Source: Myxococcales bacterium
GTDB taxonomy: Bacteria > Myxococcota_A > Polyangia > Polyangiales > Polyangiaceae
Direction of reading: 5' to 3'
DNA length: 40,955 nt
Assembly (NCBI GenBank): GCA_016212965.1
Contig: JACRDA010000061.1
Location: forward strand, 1-40,955
Shown: positions 9,628-18,230 of the stretch, in pieces
Layout of the letters: every line of letters begins with the position of its first letter
How positions within the stretch are numbered: the first letter of the stretch is position 1
The notes under the pieces: model-generated
The model's database searches: none
Told to the model about the DNA's origin: nothing
What the model saw: only the letters and a program-made list of their open reading frames with translations
Program-made: the position numbers and the translations under genes

Positions 9628-10530
9628 ATGCTGCGCGCCTTCGTTCGGAGTTGTGCTCTGGCCGGATGCCTGGCCGGAGTGGTCAGCATGTCCTGTGGCG
9701 CGGACCCACTGCTCGGCGCGCCGGGCGAGTCGTGCGGGGCCCGCGGCGACTGCGAGGAGGGGCTCGCTTGCGTCGACCAGACGTGCGTCGTTCCTGGGGA
9801 ATCCGCGCCCGATCGCGGCGGCGCCGGCGAAAGCTGCCGCGCGCGAGAGGACTGTGCTGCCGGCTTGTCGTGCGTGGCGAGCGTGTGCGTCGCCCTCGGC
9901 TCCGGCGCTGCTCCGACCGGCAAGAGCTGCTACGCCGTCGAGTGCGCCACGAAGGACGACTGCTGCCAGGGCTTCGTGCCGAGCCCCAACTGCCCGCAGT
10001 ACCTCGCCGACTGCGAGGCGGACCCGGCATATTGCCTTACGTATCGTCTCCTTTGCGAATGCAACCGCGACTGCGAAGCCGAGCTCTGCGTGGACACTCC
10101 GCCCGGGTGCGCCTCGAGCGCCGAGTGTACGTCGTTCCTCGAGCCGTTCTGCGTCGCCGGACACTGCCATGAGTGCTCGCAGCATGGCGACTGCGCGAGC
10201 GAGACCGATCGCTGCATCGACTACACGTGCCGGCCGCCCTGCACGCTCGACGAGCACTGCCCGCTGCTGCATGCATGTCAGGCGGGCGAGTGTGTCGAGG
10301 TCGGGTGTTCCACGGACCTCGAGTGCTACTTCCTGCTCGGGGACCCTCGCGCGAAGTGCGCGCCGAGCGCCTCGTGCCTCGTGCCTTGCCTCACCTCGCT
10401 CGAGTGCGCCGAGTTCTACACCTGCCACGAGGGCTCGTGCGCGTTCGTGGGCTGCAACACCGACGAGGAGTGCCGCATCTACCTCGGGCTCGCCGAGGAG
10501 CAGGGGGATGCGCACGCGGTGTGCAAGTAG
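9628..10530 (+). CDS. Cysteine-rich secreted or lipid-anchored protein
   Basis: This 300-residue protein has 45 cysteines. The N-terminus (LAGCLAGVVSMSCGADP) looks like an export signal ending in a possible lipobox Cys. Two near-identical modules follow, GESCGARGDCEEGLACV (about 32-48) and GESCRAREDCAAGLSCV (about 69-85), then a long run of irregularly spaced Cys pairs. The modules resemble the small disulfide-rich repeats common in myxobacterial surface proteins and distantly recall Dickkopf-type Cys-rich domains; no enzymatic motif is visible. The gene diverges from the giant Tc/RHS gene across 153 bp, so the two could share a promoter region, but nothing proves a functional link. The ATG at 9628 is chosen because the signal sequence starts there. 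Confidence 0.85.
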   Translation: MLRAFVRSCALAGCLAGVVSMSCGADPLLGAPGESCGARGDCEEGLACVDQTCVVPGESAPDRGGAGESCRAREDCAAGLSCVASVCVALGSGAAPTGKSCYAVECATKDDCCQGFVPSPNCPQYLADCEADPAYCLTYRLLCECNRDCEAELCVDTPPGCASSAECTSFLEPFCVAGHCHECSQHGDCASETDRCIDYTCRPPCTLDEHCPLLHACQAGECVEVGCSTDLECYFLLGDPRAKCAPSASCLVPCLTSLECAEFYTCHEGSCAFVGCNTDEECRIYLGLAEEQGDAHAVCK

Positions 10531-10767
10531 GTCGCGGCCCCGGCGTGGCGGACTGCCCGTGCCGCGCTCCCAGCGGTCTCCTGGCGTCGCTACCCGTCGC
10601 AGCGTGCAGACCTTCTCGGGCGCGACGGCGCTCGAAAGGCCGCCGTCGATCGGCGCAAGCTGACCGCGACGTGGAGGCGAACGCGGGTGACCTGAGGCGC
10701 CCGCAGCTCGACATGGCTCCCGACCCTATGGCGGGAACCGATCGCGGGGCTGCCCGACGACGTCGCT

Positions 10768-11070
10768 CTACACGCCCTCGAGCGCGATCCGCTTGTTGCG
10801 GAAGACGGCCACGACCTCGAGCTCCCCGCCAAGGGCCTCGACGTAGCGACGGAGCGTGGAGATCAGGTGGTCGTCCCGGCGCTCGAGCTTCGACAGCTCG
10901 GCCTGGGTCATCGCGGCGATCTCGGCCACCTCGGTCTGGGTCTTCCCGGCCTCGACGCGAAGCTCCCGCAGCTCCATCGCGAGCAGCTCCTGGCGCGTGG
11001 CCTCCTCCACCCGCGCACGCCGCTCGGGGGCCATCTTGGCCTTGAGGTCGCTCCACTTGTGCGTCGGCAT
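10768..11070 (-). CDS. XRE-family helix-turn-helix regulator, orphan antitoxin-like
   Basis: This 100-residue protein carries an HTH_XRE domain (LRVEAGKTQTEVAEIAAMTQ followed by AELSKLERRDD, about 40-75) and a C-terminal strand GGELEVVAVF typical of HigA-like antitoxins. The ATG at 11070 (MPTHKWSDLKAKM) is preferred over an upstream in-frame codon because GAGGAGG sits 6 nt before it. It lies 43 bp downstream of the aldo/keto reductase gene on the same strand. No RelE/HigB-type toxin frame is adjacent on either side, so it is probably a solitary regulator or an antitoxin that lost its partner. Its target is unknown. Confidence 0.85.
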   Translation of the reverse strand: MPTHKWSDLKAKMAPERRARVEEATRQELLAMELRELRVEAGKTQTEVAEIAAMTQAELSKLERRDDHLISTLRRYVEALGGELEVVAVFRNKRIALEGV

Positions 11071-11113
11071 GGTGTTCCTCCTCGTAGTGCTCGACACACG
11101 CCTCGTGTCGGCC

Positions 11114-12088
11114 TCACTTCCCCATGGGCGGGGCTTCGCGACCGAGCGAGGCGGTCATCGATTCGGGATAGCGGAGGCCGGCGGCGCAGCCGATGGGGAA
11201 CGCGACGTCGAGCGCGGCCATGTCGGCTTCATCGAGTGGCACGCGGAGCGCCTCCAGGTTGCGTTCGACGTTCTCCGGACGTCCCATTCCCACGAGCGGA
11301 ACGAGATCATCGCCTTTGCGCAAGATCCAGGCGAGCGCGACCGACGAGGTCGCGACGCCCTTCCTCGCGGCCATCTCTTCGAGCGGTTGCAGGCGCGCGA
11401 CGTTCGCCGCGAGGTTCGCGCCCTGGAAGCGCGGCACCTGGCTGCGCCAATCGCCGGCCGGCAGATCCGCTGGCGTGCGGATCTTGCCGGTGAGCAGGCC
11501 ACGGTGGAGCGGCGAATACGCGACGAACGTGATGCCGAGCGAGCGCGTGACCGGAAGGAGATCGCGCTCGGGATCGCGTTGCAGAAGCGAGTACTCGGTC
11601 TGGAGCGCGGCGATCGGATGGGTCGCGTGCGCGCGCCGGATGGTCACGGGGCCCGCCTCGGAGAGGCCGATGGCGCGGACCTTCCCGGCCTGCACCATCG
11701 ACGCCATGGCGCCGACGGACTCCTCGATGGGCACGTCGGGGTCGACGCGGTGGAGGTAGTAGAGGTCGATGTGGTCGAGGCCGAGGTGCTTCAAGCTGCG
11801 GTCGACCGCCTCGCGCAGGTACGCCGGGCTCCCCTTGCTGGCCTTGGTGGCAACGACCGCCCGGTCGCGCCGATCGCGGACGGCGCGGCCGACGAGCCCC
11901 TCGCTCTTGCCGTTGCCGTAGGCTTCCGCGGTGTCGATCAGCGTGATGCCTGCATCGAGCGCGCGGTGGATGGCGAGGACGCCACCCTCGTCGTCGCGTG
12001 TGTCGTACCAGCCAGCGAACGCCATGGCGCCGAGCGCGATCGCGCCGACGCGCACCTCGCCCTGGCCGAGCTTGCGGGTATCGATCAT
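11114..12088 (-). CDS. Aldo/keto reductase
   Basis: This 324-residue member of the aldo/keto reductase superfamily should be an NADPH-dependent TIM-barrel reductase of carbonyl compounds. The catalytic tetrad is visible: Asp and Tyr in LIDTAEAYGNG, Lys in VVATKAS, His in YYLHRVD. The nucleotide-binding end is also seen (LVPLVGMGRPENVERNLEAL), as is GITFVAYSPLHRGLLTGK. It resembles the YajO/AKR13-like general-stress subgroup; the substrate cannot be told. The ATG at 12088 (MIDTRKLGQ) is chosen over an in-frame ATG at 12133 because GGAGG lies 4 nt upstream and family members start here. An XRE gene follows 43 bp downstream and may be co-transcribed. Confidence 0.93.
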   Translation of the reverse strand: MIDTRKLGQGEVRVGAIALGAMAFAGWYDTRDDEGGVLAIHRALDAGITLIDTAEAYGNGKSEGLVGRAVRDRRDRAVVATKASKGSPAYLREAVDRSLKHLGLDHIDLYYLHRVDPDVPIEESVGAMASMVQAGKVRAIGLSEAGPVTIRRAHATHPIAALQTEYSLLQRDPERDLLPVTRSLGITFVAYSPLHRGLLTGKIRTPADLPAGDWRSQVPRFQGANLAANVARLQPLEEMAARKGVATSSVALAWILRKGDDLVPLVGMGRPENVERNLEALRVPLDEADMAALDVAFPIGCAAGLRYPESMTASLGREAPPMGK

Positions 12089-12131
12089 GGTGCCTCCGCG
12101 GTCGAAGCTCAAAGCAGGCCTCAGAAACGGC

Positions 12132-12155
12132 AAAGCCCCGCAATTGCAGGGCTTT
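12132..12155 (-). terminator. Hairpin terminator behind tRNA-fMet
   Basis: The sequence is a near-perfect palindrome with arms AAAGCCC and GGGCTTT, whose inner GCAATTGC is also self-complementary. On the minus strand it begins 6 nt past the tRNA 3' end and is followed by a short T-rich stretch (gccgtttc). Its position and shape fit a rho-independent terminator or processing hairpin for the tRNA transcript. Confidence 0.65.
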
Positions 12156-12160
12156 CAGGG

Positions 12161-12234
<74 letters not shown>

Positions 12235-12356
12235 GACGGCAAACTAGTCGGTCGCCGTGCGAAGTCAAGCGTCGATCGCGCGCCGGGCGCGCCCCGGGGC
12301 CGCGCGGGCCGGTCGAGGTGGCGCGGGGCGACGCGAGCCGCTAGGAGCCGGGGGCG

Positions 12357-14051
12357 ATGACTCGCCACGAGGCTGCCGCCGACGCCATCGCGCGTGCGCT
12401 CGCGTACCACGAGCGGAGCAAGCACCGCCTGCCCGACCACCACGCGGCCTCGCTCGGTTACCTCGACTGGGCGAGCCAGCCGAGTCCGTTCCGGCTCTAC
12501 GCCGGGGCCGAGAAGCTCGGGCTCGAGCGCCCGGAGCCGACGCTCGCGGGGACGTTCGAGCCGCCGCTCGACGCCGTGTACGAGCCCGCGCGGCTCGCGG
12601 CGCGGCCGCTCGACGTGGGCTCGCTCTCGCAGCTTCTCTACGACGCGCTCGCGCTCTCGGCGTGGAAGGAGCATGGCGAGAGCCGCTGGTCGCTCCGCTG
12701 CAACCCGTCGAGCGGCAACCTGCACCCGACCGAGGCGTACGTCGTGGCGGGGCCGGTGGCCGGGCTCGCGACCGAGCCGGGGCTCTACCACTACACGCCG
12801 CTCCTGCACGCGCTCGAGCGGCGCCGCCGCCTCGCGCCCGGGGTGTGGGAGGCGCTCGGCCTCCGGGCGGGCGGGTTCGCGGTCGCGCTCGGCTCGATCC
12901 ACTGGCGCGAGGCCTGGAAGTACGGCGAGCGCGCGTACCGCTACTGCCAGCACGACGTCGGGCATGCGGTCGCGGCGCTCGCGTTCGCGGCCGGGGCGCT
13001 CGGCTGGGAGGTGCGGCGCGTGCCTTCGGTCGACGACGCCGCGCTCGCGGCCCTGCTCGGCATCGACGGGCAGGGCGGGCCCGAGGCCGAGCACCCGGAC
13101 GGCCTCTTCGTGGTCGGGCCGGCGACCGCGCCGGGGGAGCGCGCGCCTGCGCCGCTGCCCGCGGGCCTGCCGCCCGAGCTCCTCGCAGATCTCGCGGGCG
13201 CGTCGCTCGAGGGCGAGCCCAACCGGCTCTCCGAGGAGCACCACGACTGGCCGGCGATCGACGAGGTCGCGCGCGCCTGTCGTCAGGTGGGGCCCGAGCG
13301 CACGGCGCTGCCCCCCGAGCCGCCCGCGTGCGCGCCGGGGGCGGACGAGCTCACGCCGCGGCCGGAGGTGGCGGCGCGGCGCATCTTCCGCACGCGCCGG
13401 TCCGCCGTGGCGATGAGCCCGGAGCGCGCGCTCCCCGCCGCCGACTTCTTTCGCATGCTCGAGCGCACGCTGCCCTGTGCCGGGCGCGTGCCCTTCGCGG
13501 CGCTCGGGGGCGCGCCGCGCGTCCACCTCGCGCTCTTCGTCCACCGCGTCACCGGGCTCGGGCTCGTGCCGGGGCTCTACTTCCTGCCGCGGAGCGCGGG
13601 CGCGCGCCTGCGCTGCGTGGCGGCGCTCGACGCCGGCTTCGAGTGGCTGCGCGTCGACACCGGCCGGCTCGCGCTGCCGCTCTACCGCCTCGAGCGCGGG
13701 GACACGCGGCGCGCGGCGCGCACCATCGCGTGCGGGCAGGCCATCGCGAGCGACGGCGCTTTCGCGGTCGGCATGCTCGCCGAGCTGCCGCGCGCGCTCG
13801 ACGAGGGCGGGGCCGTGGCGTACCGGCGCCTGCACTGGGAGGCGGGCGCGATCGGACAGGTGCTCTACCTCGAGGCCGAGGCCGCGGGCGTGCGCGGCAC
13901 CGGCATCGGGTGCTTCTTCGACGATGCGCTCGGCGAGCTCTGCGGGTACGCGGGCCCCGAGCTCCAGACCCTCTACTGGTTCACGGTCGGCGGGCCGACG
14001 GGCGACGCCCGCCTGCGCACGCTCGACGCCTACCACCACCTCGCGCCGTGA
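12357..14051 (+). CDS. SagB/ThcOx-type nitroreductase-family oxidoreductase, two tandem domains
   Basis: This 564-residue protein contains two nitroreductase-like halves. The first (about 70-255) has the SagB/ThcOx signature RCNPSSGNLHPTEAYVV, with GLYHYTPLLHALE and YRYCQHDVGHAVAALAFAAG for FMN and dimer contacts. The second (about 340-560) has RRSAVAMSPERALP, GLYFLPRS and a C-terminal HWEAGAIGQVLYLEAEAAG. By family knowledge SagB/ThcOx proteins are FMN enzymes; in azole clusters they oxidise azolines made by a cyclodehydratase. No YcaO gene, leader peptide or transporter is nearby, so a role in RiPP maturation is not supported here, and a free-standing FMN oxidoreductase is the safer call. 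ATG at 12357 has AGGAG 9 nt upstream. Confidence 0.92.
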   Translation: MTRHEAAADAIARALAYHERSKHRLPDHHAASLGYLDWASQPSPFRLYAGAEKLGLERPEPTLAGTFEPPLDAVYEPARLAARPLDVGSLSQLLYDALALSAWKEHGESRWSLRCNPSSGNLHPTEAYVVAGPVAGLATEPGLYHYTPLLHALERRRRLAPGVWEALGLRAGGFAVALGSIHWREAWKYGERAYRYCQHDVGHAVAALAFAAGALGWEVRRVPSVDDAALAALLGIDGQGGPEAEHPDGLFVVGPATAPGERAPAPLPAGLPPELLADLAGASLEGEPNRLSEEHHDWPAIDEVARACRQVGPERTALPPEPPACAPGADELTPRPEVAARRIFRTRRSAVAMSPERALPAADFFRMLERTLPCAGRVPFAALGGAPRVHLALFVHRVTGLGLVPGLYFLPRSAGARLRCVAALDAGFEWLRVDTGRLALPLYRLERGDTRRAARTIACGQAIASDGAFAVGMLAELPRALDEGGAVAYRRLHWEAGAIGQVLYLEAEAAGVRGTGIGCFFDDALGELCGYAGPELQTLYWFTVGGPTGDARLRTLDAYHHLAP

Positions 14052-14084
14052 GGCCCGCGCGCGCGGCCGGCGGCGGGGGCCTGG

Positions 14085-14741
14085 CTACTTGACCGGCGGA
14101 GCGGTCGGGCGCGGCTGGGTCGCGAAGGCGTGCACGCTCGGTCGCGCCCACTGGGCGCGCGCGTAGGCGGCGAGCGAGGCCGGCACCGGATCGTCGTTCT
14201 CGACCAGGCGCATGAGCATGAGCGCGAGATCGACGTCGGCCACGCACCAGGCCGAGCCCATGTGCGTGGCGCCCTCCGGCACGAGCGCGTGCGCCACGCG
14301 GAAGAGCTTGTCGGCCTCGGCCTGCGCCTGGTGCGACAGGGGGTGGTTCGCCTGCTGCTGGTCGAAGAAGATGCTGGTCGTCGGCCGCTCGCGGCGCAGC
14401 TGGGCGAAGTCGCTGCGCAGGAAGCTCATCACCTGGCGGGCCCGCGCCCGCTCCTTCAGGTCGCGCGGCAGGACAGGCGGGTGGTGCGGCGGCGCGAACA
14501 CCTCCTCGAGGTACTCGACGATGGCGAGCGACTCGGAGAGCCAGAAGCCGTCGTGCACGAGGGTCGGCACCTTGCCCGTGAGGGAGTGATCGCGGAACTC
14601 GGGCGCGCGCTGATCGCCGCTGCCGAGGTCGAGGGTGCGCGTCTCGAAGGCGAGCCCCTTCTCGCGCAACGCCACGTACACCGTGAGCACGTAGGGGCTC
14701 TCCCACAAGGTCTCGCCGTAGAGGATGACGTGGTTGCTCAT
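14085..14741 (-). CDS. yfcF: Glutathione S-transferase, YfcF type
   Basis: This 218-residue protein matches the YfcF family along its length: the N-terminal thioredoxin-like domain has SPYVLTVYVALREKGL and GKVPTLVHDGFWLSESLAIV, and the all-alpha domain has RARARQVMSFLRSDF, LRRERPTTSIFF and CVADVDLALMLMRL. E. coli YfcF is a similar-length enzyme with glutathione transferase and peroxidase activity, so detoxification of peroxides or electrophiles in the cytoplasm is expected. The ATG at 14741 (MSNHVILYGE) fixes the usual family start; longer upstream extensions in this frame are low-complexity Arg/Ala and unconvincing. It diverges from the TPR-protein gene across 236 bp. Confidence 0.94.
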   Translation of the reverse strand: MSNHVILYGETLWESPYVLTVYVALREKGLAFETRTLDLGSGDQRAPEFRDHSLTGKVPTLVHDGFWLSESLAIVEYLEEVFAPPHHPPVLPRDLKERARARQVMSFLRSDFAQLRRERPTTSIFFDQQQANHPLSHQAQAEADKLFRVAHALVPEGATHMGSAWCVADVDLALMLMRLVENDDPVPASLAAYARAQWARPSVHAFATQPRPTAPPVK

Positions 14742-14977
14742 GTCTTGAACCTTGCGCTGCCGGGGGCCCCTGGCAAGCGGTGCGTGGCGAGACCGCCGGG
14801 CGAGCCTCGCGACAGGTGCCGCAACGGCACGGCAAGCCCCCGCCGCCGACGCGTGGTAGGCTCGCCGCGTTCCAAGGTGACGCGGAGCCCCGCGCGTCGC
14901 GAACGGCGGCGAAGGCGGGACGCGAGGCCGACCACGGCGGGCGGTGAACCGCCGCGCCCCGGGCAGCGAGGCAGTCG

Positions 14978-17587
14978 ATGGAAGCGCAGACCCAAGGATG
15001 GCAGACGGCACGCGAGCGCGCGCGCCACGGCAAGCACACCGTGCTGCTCGGGGCCTCGGGCGAGGGCTTCGGAGCGGGCTCGCAGCTCCTGCTCGTGCGC
15101 ATCGACTGCGACGCCGGGCGCGGGCCCATGGCGGCGGTGCTCGAGGCCGAGCGGCGCATCGCGGCAGCGCTCGGCGAGGAGCCCGAGCCGACCTCGCTCG
15201 ACGTCGCCGCCAAGCGGGTCATCGCGGGCCTGCGGCGCCACCTGCTCGGCGAGGCCGAGGCTCCGAGCGCGCGCACCGAGCCGCTCGCCGGGCCGCTGGC
15301 GCGGCTGCGGCGCAAGCACCCCGGCCCGGTCGCGGTCCTGTTTTTCGCGATCGAGATGGCCGATGCCGCGTCGCTCGAGTACCTCGCCGGGCTCGTGCGC
15401 CGCGGGGCCGTGCCGGTGGCGCTCGTGTTCGCCCTCCGCCTGCGGGAGGCCGTCGGGCCCGTGGCCGCGCTCGTCGACGCCGTCCGCGAGAGCGCGGGCG
15501 AGGAGGCGCTCGTCGTGTGCGCGACCCGCCCGGCCCCCGAGCTGTCGTCGTCGTCGCTCGCGGCGTTGCCCCCCGAGGTGCGGCGCACGCTGCGGGCCGC
15601 CGCCACCATCGGCGCGGCCTTCGAGGCGAGCCTCCTCGCCGAGCTCATCGAGGCCGAGCCCATCGAGGTGCTCGAGCACCTGCAGCTCGCGCGCGATCTC
15701 GGCGTGAGCCTCGAGGATCGCGGCGACGGCCGGCTGGCGCTCGCGCCCGCCGTGCTCGAGGCGGTGCGCGCTCACACGCTGCCCTCGCTCGCGGCGGCGT
15801 GGCACCGGCGGCTCGCCGCGCTCTTCGCGCGCACCGACGACGAGATGTCGGCCGCCTCGCTGCGGGATCGGCAAGCCGCGCGGGCCGGCGGCTCGCGGAG
15901 CGGTGACACCGCGCGCGCCCGCAGCGGCGCGCGGGGCTCGTCCCCCGAGCTCCGTCCGCTCGCGCAGCCCCCGCTGCCCCACATCGCGCTCCCCGGCGAG
16001 CCCGGCGAGCTCCCGCCCGAGCGCGAGCGGCCCACGGCCCGCCCGAGCGCGCCACGCGGCCGTCCGAGCGAGCCCGGTGGCGGTGTCGGCCTCGCAGGCC
16101 CCGCAGGCACGGCACCGGTCGGCGCCGACTCGCCACGGTACGCGAGCATCGAGGCGCTCCCGCCACCCCGTCCCGCGCGCGGGCTCGACCCCATCGACGG
16201 CCCGGCGACGCCCGGTCGTGCGGAGCCCGCACCCGCACCCGCGCCCGGCCCCGCACCCGCGCCCGGCCCGGCGCCCGCACCCGCGCCCGCGCTCGGGCAG
16301 GAGATCCCGGCCCCGGCGCCATCTGCGAGCGAGCTCTTCGACGTGCCCGTGCGCGAGATCGGCGCGGGCCCGGCGCGCACCGGCCTGCCGGTCGAGCAGT
16401 TCCTGCGCCGGCCGGCAGACACCGAGCGCGGCTCCGACGCGCCGCGCTTCACCTCCGTCGCGCCGCCCGCGCCCCGAGACCGCTCGCGCTGGCTCATGAA
16501 GGAGGCCCCGCGCGCCGCCGACCATGCGGCCGCGGCGGGCGATCTCGACACCGCGGCGGCGCTGCTCGTGCGGGCCGCCACCGAGCACGCGGCCCGTGGC
16601 ATGCCGGATCAGGCGCTCGAGCTCGCGTCGCGTGCGGCGCGCCTGCTCGAGGAGGCGCCGAAGACGCGCGCGCGCCGCCGCCTCACGGCCCAGGCGCTGC
16701 TCGAGGTCGGCCGCAGCCAGACGCTCGCCCGCGACGAGGGCCAGGCCGTGCGCCTGAGCGAGGCGGTCAAGACCCTCGACGTGGCCCGCGCCCTCGCGCG
16801 CGAGCTCGGCGACGCGGAGCTCACGGCCGACTGCGGCCAGGCGATCGCGGGCGCCTGCTACGACATCGGCACGCCCGAGACGCTCGAGCGCGCGCTCACC
16901 GAGCTCACCGAGGCGAGCCGCACGCTGCTCGGTGCCGGCAAGAGCCTCGAGGCCGCGCGCCTGCTCAACGACGAGGCCGCGGTGTGGGTGCGCCTCGGCG
17001 ATCCGGTCCGCGCGCACCACCTGCTCAAGAAATCGCGCGAGGTGTTCGCGCGCCTCACCGACCAGCAGCCCTCCGCGCGCCGCGAGATGGCCGAGACCGA
17101 CCACCTGCTCGCGCGCATCGTGCTCCACGCGCCGCCCCGGCCGGGCCGGCAGGTGGACGCCGCCGACGTGGCCCTGCGCCACGCGCGCGCCGCGGCCGAG
17201 GCCTACGCCGATCTCGGCGAGACGCGCGAGCTCGGTCGCGTCTGGGAGACGATGGGCCGGCTCGAGCTCCTGGCCGGCCGCCCCGACCAGGCCGCCCCCG
17301 ACCTCGTGCGCGCCATCGACATGCAGCAGCGCAGCGGCGACGTCGTGGGCCTCGCGCGCTCGACGGCCGCCTTCGCGGACGTGATGCTCGACCGCGGCGA
17401 CATCCAGCGCGCCCTCGTGGCCCTGGCCGACTCGATCGCCCTCAACCGCGACAAGGGCGCGCGCCTCGGCCTCGCCCACAACCGCGACGCCCTCGAGCGC
17501 CTGGCCCGCGCCGCCGAGCCGGGCTCGACGCAGATCGAGGCCCTGCGCCGGGAGCTCGCGGCGGCCGAGGCGGAGCTCGGGGGGTGA
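14978..17587 (+). CDS. TPR protein with degenerate STAND/AAA-like N-terminal domain
   Basis: This is an 869-residue protein. The N-terminal about 290 residues look like an AAA_16/STAND-type ATPase head, including the winged-helix-like stretch LRAAATIGAAFEASLLAELI and the typical HRRLAALFAR end. The Walker A position reads GASGEGFGAGS, without the Lys-Ser/Thr pair, so ATP binding is doubtful. A Pro/Ala-rich linker follows (about 300-450, with PAPAPAPGPAPAPGPAPAPA). The C-terminal about 370 residues form TPR-like helical pairs (DLDTAAALLVRAATEHAARG, GMPDQALELASRAARLLEEA, GRPDQAAPDLVRAIDMQQRS). Such proteins usually act as signalling scaffolds. No effector or kinase domain is visible. A small lipoprotein gene follows after 43 bp, perhaps in the same transcript. 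Confidence 0.85.
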   Translation: MEAQTQGWQTARERARHGKHTVLLGASGEGFGAGSQLLLVRIDCDAGRGPMAAVLEAERRIAAALGEEPEPTSLDVAAKRVIAGLRRHLLGEAEAPSARTEPLAGPLARLRRKHPGPVAVLFFAIEMADAASLEYLAGLVRRGAVPVALVFALRLREAVGPVAALVDAVRESAGEEALVVCATRPAPELSSSSLAALPPEVRRTLRAAATIGAAFEASLLAELIEAEPIEVLEHLQLARDLGVSLEDRGDGRLALAPAVLEAVRAHTLPSLAAAWHRRLAALFARTDDEMSAASLRDRQAARAGGSRSGDTARARSGARGSSPELRPLAQPPLPHIALPGEPGELPPERERPTARPSAPRGRPSEPGGGVGLAGPAGTAPVGADSPRYASIEALPPPRPARGLDPIDGPATPGRAEPAPAPAPGPAPAPGPAPAPAPALGQEIPAPAPSASELFDVPVREIGAGPARTGLPVEQFLRRPADTERGSDAPRFTSVAPPAPRDRSRWLMKEAPRAADHAAAAGDLDTAAALLVRAATEHAARGMPDQALELASRAARLLEEAPKTRARRRLTAQALLEVGRSQTLARDEGQAVRLSEAVKTLDVARALARELGDAELTADCGQAIAGACYDIGTPETLERALTELTEASRTLLGAGKSLEAARLLNDEAAVWVRLGDPVRAHHLLKKSREVFARLTDQQPSARREMAETDHLLARIVLHAPPRPGRQVDAADVALRHARAAAEAYADLGETRELGRVWETMGRLELLAGRPDQAAPDLVRAIDMQQRSGDVVGLARSTAAFADVMLDRGDIQRALVALADSIALNRDKGARLGLAHNRDALERLARAAEPGSTQIEALRRELAAAEAELGG

Positions 17588-17630
17588 CGCCCGCGCGCCC
17601 TGCGACGGCGCCGCACCGCGGAGGTGTGAC

Positions 17631-18173
17631 GTGATCCCACGCTTGTGCCTGGCCTGCTTCTTCGTCCTCGGCCTCGTCGGTTGCGTCTCGAAGGTGGGGA
17701 CGCCGCTCCTCGGCGACATGCTGCGCGACGGCACGCTCGCCCGGGTGCACGATCCCCACCCCGCCGACGTGCAAACTTGGAAGGGCACCCTCGCGCGCGA
17801 CGTCACCGTCGAGCAGGGCAAGACCCGCATCCAGGTCCCCCAGAGCGCGTCTGCCGACGGCGTCACGCTCGCGCGCTGGGCCGCCGCGCCCGAGAAGCAG
17901 CTCGAGGCCAAGGACGAGCACCTGACCGAGGCCCAGATGCGCGCCCGCCTCACCGAGCAGCTGGACGCCGCCCTCGCCGACAAGCTCGCCCCCGAGCTCG
18001 CCACCCTCGCGCGCACCCGCATCGCGGACTATCTCAAGGGACTGCCCGCGGCGCCAGCCGCAGCCAAGGAGCTCGAGGCTGCGCTCCTCGAGCACGCGTT
18101 CGTGGCGCGCGCCGCAGCCTATCCGCTGCCGCTCGACGTCGTGCACGCGGAGCTCGTGCCGCTCGGGCCGTGA
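17631..18173 (+). CDS. Small lipoprotein of unknown function
   Basis: This 180-residue protein has a clear lipoprotein signal, MIPRLCLACFFVLGLVGC, lipobox LVGC with Cys18. The start is GTG at 17631, with GGAGGTG a few bases upstream. The mature part is mostly alpha-helical in character (LTEAQMRARLTEQLDAALAD) and holds no recognised domain. It sits 43 bp behind the TPR-protein gene, suggesting co-transcription. The last 124 bp of the gene recur, with only a few differences, at 20281-20404, the trace of a tandem duplication. Confidence 0.85.
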   Translation: MIPRLCLACFFVLGLVGCVSKVGTPLLGDMLRDGTLARVHDPHPADVQTWKGTLARDVTVEQGKTRIQVPQSASADGVTLARWAAAPEKQLEAKDEHLTEAQMRARLTEQLDAALADKLAPELATLARTRIADYLKGLPAAPAAAKELEAALLEHAFVARAAAYPLPLDVVHAELVPLGP

Positions 18174-18174
18174 G
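18050..18174 (+). repeat. Parent copy of the duplicated lipoprotein 3' end
   Basis: This stretch, the last part of the small lipoprotein gene including its stop codon, recurs in direct orientation at 20281-20404. Over the final 104 bp there are only three substitutions (for example gccgcagcct against gccgcggcct). The copies are 2231 bp apart. Confidence 0.9.
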
Positions 18175-18230
18175 CGCTCGACGGCCGCCTGCGCACCTGC
18201 GCGGACGTGAGGCGCGATCGCGCGACCTCC

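Noticed and set aside
10531..10767. Possible toxin gene partner for the XRE regulator
   Set aside because: Neither strand gives RelE/HigB-like sequence here; frames are low-complexity.
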